Of a DNA stretch of 64,000 bases, positions 60,780-64,000 are shown one piece after another. Position numbers and translations under genes: made by a program. Where the stretch lies: contig JAIUCV010000090.1 in NCBI GenBank assembly GCA_026724425.1, positions 3,286,001 to 3,350,000 of the forward strand, written 5' to 3'. Position 1 is the first letter of the stretch. Each line of letters opens with the position of its first letter. The DNA is from Erythrophleum ivorense (taxonomy: Eukaryota; Streptophyta; Magnoliopsida; Fabales; Fabaceae). A model generated the notes under the pieces. The model made no database searches. It was not told the DNA's origin and worked only from the letters and a program-made list of their open reading frames with translations.

Positions 60780-63700
60780 ATAGACTACAAGTATGTTTCT
60801 ACATTGTGTGGAGGCATAGAGCTACGATTGGGACTCCTTACTACTAATGTTTCTCTCAGGATGGTAGCTTTGATGTTCTTCTCAAGGAATGAGAATCATG
60901 TCACATATGTTGCTCCTCATAGTCCCGTGGAGAACCTAATGCATGTTTGGCTAAGTATGGGTCCGTCTTGATCATTACATACACTACAAGTATGTTTCTA
61001 CATTGTGTGGAGGCATAGAGCTACGATTGGGACTCCTTACTGCTTATGTTTCTCTCAGGATGGTAGCTTTGATGTTCCTCTCAAGGAATGACAATCATGT
61101 CACACATTTTGCTCCTCCTAGTCCCGTGGAGAACCTAATGCATGTTTGGCTAAGTATGGGTCCGTCTTGATCATTACATAGACTACAAGTATGTTTCTAC
61201 ATTGTGTGGAGGCATAGAGCTACGATTGGGACTCCTTACTACTTATGTTTCTCTCAGGATGGTAGCTTTGATGTTCCTCTCAAGGAATGAGAATCATGTC
61301 ACACATGTTGCTCCTCCTAGTCCCGTGGAGAATCTAATGCATGTTTGGCTAAGTATGGGTCCGTCTTGATCATTACATACACTACAAGTATGTTTCTACA
61401 TTGTGTGGAGGCATAGAGCTACGATTGGGACTCCTTACTACTAATGTTTCTCTCAGGATGGTAGCTTTGATGTTCCTCTCAAGGAATGAGAATCATGTCA
61501 CACATGTTGCTCCTCATAGTCCCGTGGAGAACCTAATGCATGTTTGGCTAAGTATGGGTCCGTCTTGATCATTACATAGACTACAAGTATGTTTCTACAT
61601 TGTGTGGAGGCATAGAGCTACGATTGGGACTCCTTACTGCTTATGTTTCTCTCAGGATGGTAGCTTTGATGTTCCTCTCAAGGAATGACAATCATGTCAC
61701 ACACATTTTGCCCCTCCTAGTCCTGTGGAGAACCTAATGCATGTTTGGCTAAGTATGGGTCCGTCTTGATCATTACATACACTACAAGTATGTTTCTACA
61801 TTGTGTGGAGGCATAGAGCTACGATTGGGACTCCATACTACTTATGTTTCTCTCAGGATGGTAGCTTTGATGTTACTCTCAAGGAATGAGAATCATGTCA
61901 CACATGTTGCTCCTCCTAGTCCCGTGGAGAATCTAATGCATGTTTGGCTAAGGATGGGTCCGTCTTGATCATTACATACAATACAAGTATGTTTCTACAT
62001 CGTGTGGAGGCATAGAGCTACGATTCGGACTCCTTACTACTTATGTTTCTCTCAGGATGGTCGCTTTGATGTTCCTCTCAAGGAATGAGAATCATGTCAC
62101 ACATGTTGCTCCTTATAGTCTCGTGGAGAACCTAATGCATGTTTGGCTAAGTATGGGTCCGTCCTGATCATTACATACACTACAAGTATGTTTCTACATT
62201 GTGTGGAGGCATAGAGCTACGATTGGGACTCCTTACTACTTATGTTTCTCTCAGAATGGTAGCTTTGATGTTCCTCTCAAGGAATGAGAATCATATCACA
62301 CATGTTGCTCCTCCTAGTCCCGTGGAGAATCTAATGCATGTTTGGCTAAGTATGGGTCCGTCTTGATCATTACATACACTACAAGTATGTTTCTACATTG
62401 TGTGGAGGCATAGAGCTACGATTGGGACTCCTTACTGCTTATGGTTCTCTTAGGATGGTAGCTTTGATGTTCCTCTCAAGGAATGAGAATCATGTCACAC
62501 ATGTTGCTCCTCATAGTCCCGTGGAGAACCTAATGCATGTTTTGCTAAGTATGGGTCCGTCTTGATCATTACATACACTACAAGTATGTTTCTACATTGT
62601 GTGGAGGCATAGAGCTACAATTGGGACTCCTTACTACTTATGTTTCTCTCAGGATGGTAGCTTTGATGTTCCTCTCAAGGAATGAGAATCATGTCACACA
62701 TGTTGCTCCTCATAGTCCCGTGGAGAACCTAATGCATGTTTGGCTAAGTATGGGTCCGTCTTGATTATTACATACACTACAAGTATGTTTTTACATTGTG
62801 TGGAGGCATAGAGCCACGATTGGGACTCCTTACTGCTTATGTTTCTCTCAGTATGGTAGCTTTGATGTTCCTCTCAAGGAATGAGAATCATGTCACACAT
62901 GTTGCTCCTCATAGTCCCGTGGAGAACCTAATGCATGTTTGGCTAAGTATGGGTCCGTCTTGCTCATTACATACACTACAAGTATGTTTCTACATTGTGT
63001 GGAGGCATAGAGCTACGATTAGGACTCCTTACTACTTATGTTTCTCTCAGGATGGTAGCTTTGATGTTCCTCTCAAGGAATGAGAATCATGTCACACATT
63101 TTGCTCCTGCTAGTCCCGTGGAGAACCTAATGCATGTTTGGCTAAGTATGGGTCCGTCTTGATCATTACATAGACTACAAGTATGTTTCTACATGGTGTG
63201 GAGGCATAGAGCTACGATTGGGACTCCTTACTACTTATGTTTCTCTCAGGATGGTAGCTTTGATGTTCCTCTCAAGGAATGACAATCATGTCACACACAT
63301 TTTGCTCCTCCTAGTCCTGTGGAGAACCTAATGCATGTTTGGCTAAGTATGGGTCCGTCTTGATCATTACATACACTACAAGTATGTTTCTACATTGTGT
63401 GGAGGCATAGAGCTACGATTGGGACTCCTTACTGCTTATGTTTCTCTTAGGATGGTAGCTTTGATGTTCCTCTCAAGGAATGAGAATCATGTCACACATG
63501 TTGCTCCTCATAGTCCCGTGGAGAACCTAATGCATGTTTTGCTAAGTATGGGTCCGTCTTGATCATTACATACACTACAAGTATGTTTCTACATTGTGTG
63601 GAGGCATAGAGCTACGATTGGGACTCCTTACTACTTATGTTTCTCTCAGGATGGTAGCTTTGATGTTCCTCTCAAGGAATGAGAATCATGTCACACATGT

Positions 63701-64000
63701 TGCTCCTCATAGTCCCGTGGAGAACCTAATGCATGTTTGGCTAAGTATGGGTCCGTCTTGATTATTACATACACTACAAGTATGTTTTTACATTGTGTGG
63801 AGGCATAGAGCCACGATTGGGACTCCTTACTGCTTATGTTTCTCTCAGTATGGTAGCTTTGATGTTCCTCTCAAGGAATGAGAATCATGTCACACATGTT
63901 GCTCCTCATAGTCCCGTGGAGAACCTAATGCATGTTTGGCTAAGTATGGGTCCGTCTTGCTCATTACATACACTACAAGTATGTTTCTACATTGTGTGGA

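Larger units (their letters stand above)
51033..64000. repeat. 199-bp satellite array, segment 4, with large duplications
   Basis: 13.0 kb, about 65 monomers, continuing in phase from 43060 after the Athila-like element. It has variants not seen in segment 3, such as catagtaccg, gatgttactctc, gatgttcttctc and agagatacg, besides acacacatttt (+2 nt). These recur at fixed offsets that reveal nested duplications of 5178, 2789 and 797 bp. The array runs off the window edge. No gene or other element is seen. Confidence 0.97.

Overview
The window holds no recognisable cellular gene. It is a plant satellite-DNA block, about 44 kb of a tandem repeat with a 199-bp monomer (roughly 220 copies by length), interrupted by three LTR retrotransposons. 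The elements point to a flowering plant: a Ty1/copia element and a CRM-like Ty3/gypsy element primed by initiator tRNA-Met, and an Athila-type Ty3/gypsy element primed by tRNA-Asp. The Athila-type gag and the combination of families suggest Brassicaceae, but this is inference. I do not recognise the monomer; it is not the Arabidopsis 178-bp centromere repeat as I remember it. Homogeneous higher-order repeats with a CRM-like insertion make a centromere or pericentromere the most likely location.

Layout: satellite 1-2010; copia element on the minus strand 2011-7579 (TSD tggct); satellite 7580-10405; CRM-like gypsy element on the plus strand 10406-16998 (TSD ctaca); satellite 16999-43060, with long higher-order repeats of 7, 11, 14, 18 and 19 monomers; Athila-like element on the minus strand 43061-51032 (TSD gtatg); satellite 51033-64000, with large duplications of 26, 14 and 4 monomers. 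All three elements have two full LTRs, a primer binding site, a polypurine tract and a 5-bp target duplication. Deleting each element together with one TSD copy restores an intact monomer.

LTR comparison by eye orders the insertions. The copia LTRs differ by about 3 substitutions and 2 small indels in 380 bp, the CRM-like LTRs by about 3 substitutions in 852 bp, and the Athila-like LTRs show no difference that I found over 1437 bp. All are young, and each has uninterrupted paralogous copies of its insertion site elsewhere in the array.

Functional state: the CRM-like element keeps a full 1605-codon gag-pol frame, whose last 64 codons lie inside the 3' LTR. Its integrase has Glu where the first catalytic Asp is expected. 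The copia gag-pol is broken just before the reverse transcriptase YVDD box. The Athila-like element encodes only gag and protease plus an unassigned basic tail, has no reverse transcriptase, RNase H or integrase, and is still the most recent arrival, so it was probably moved by enzymes supplied in trans.
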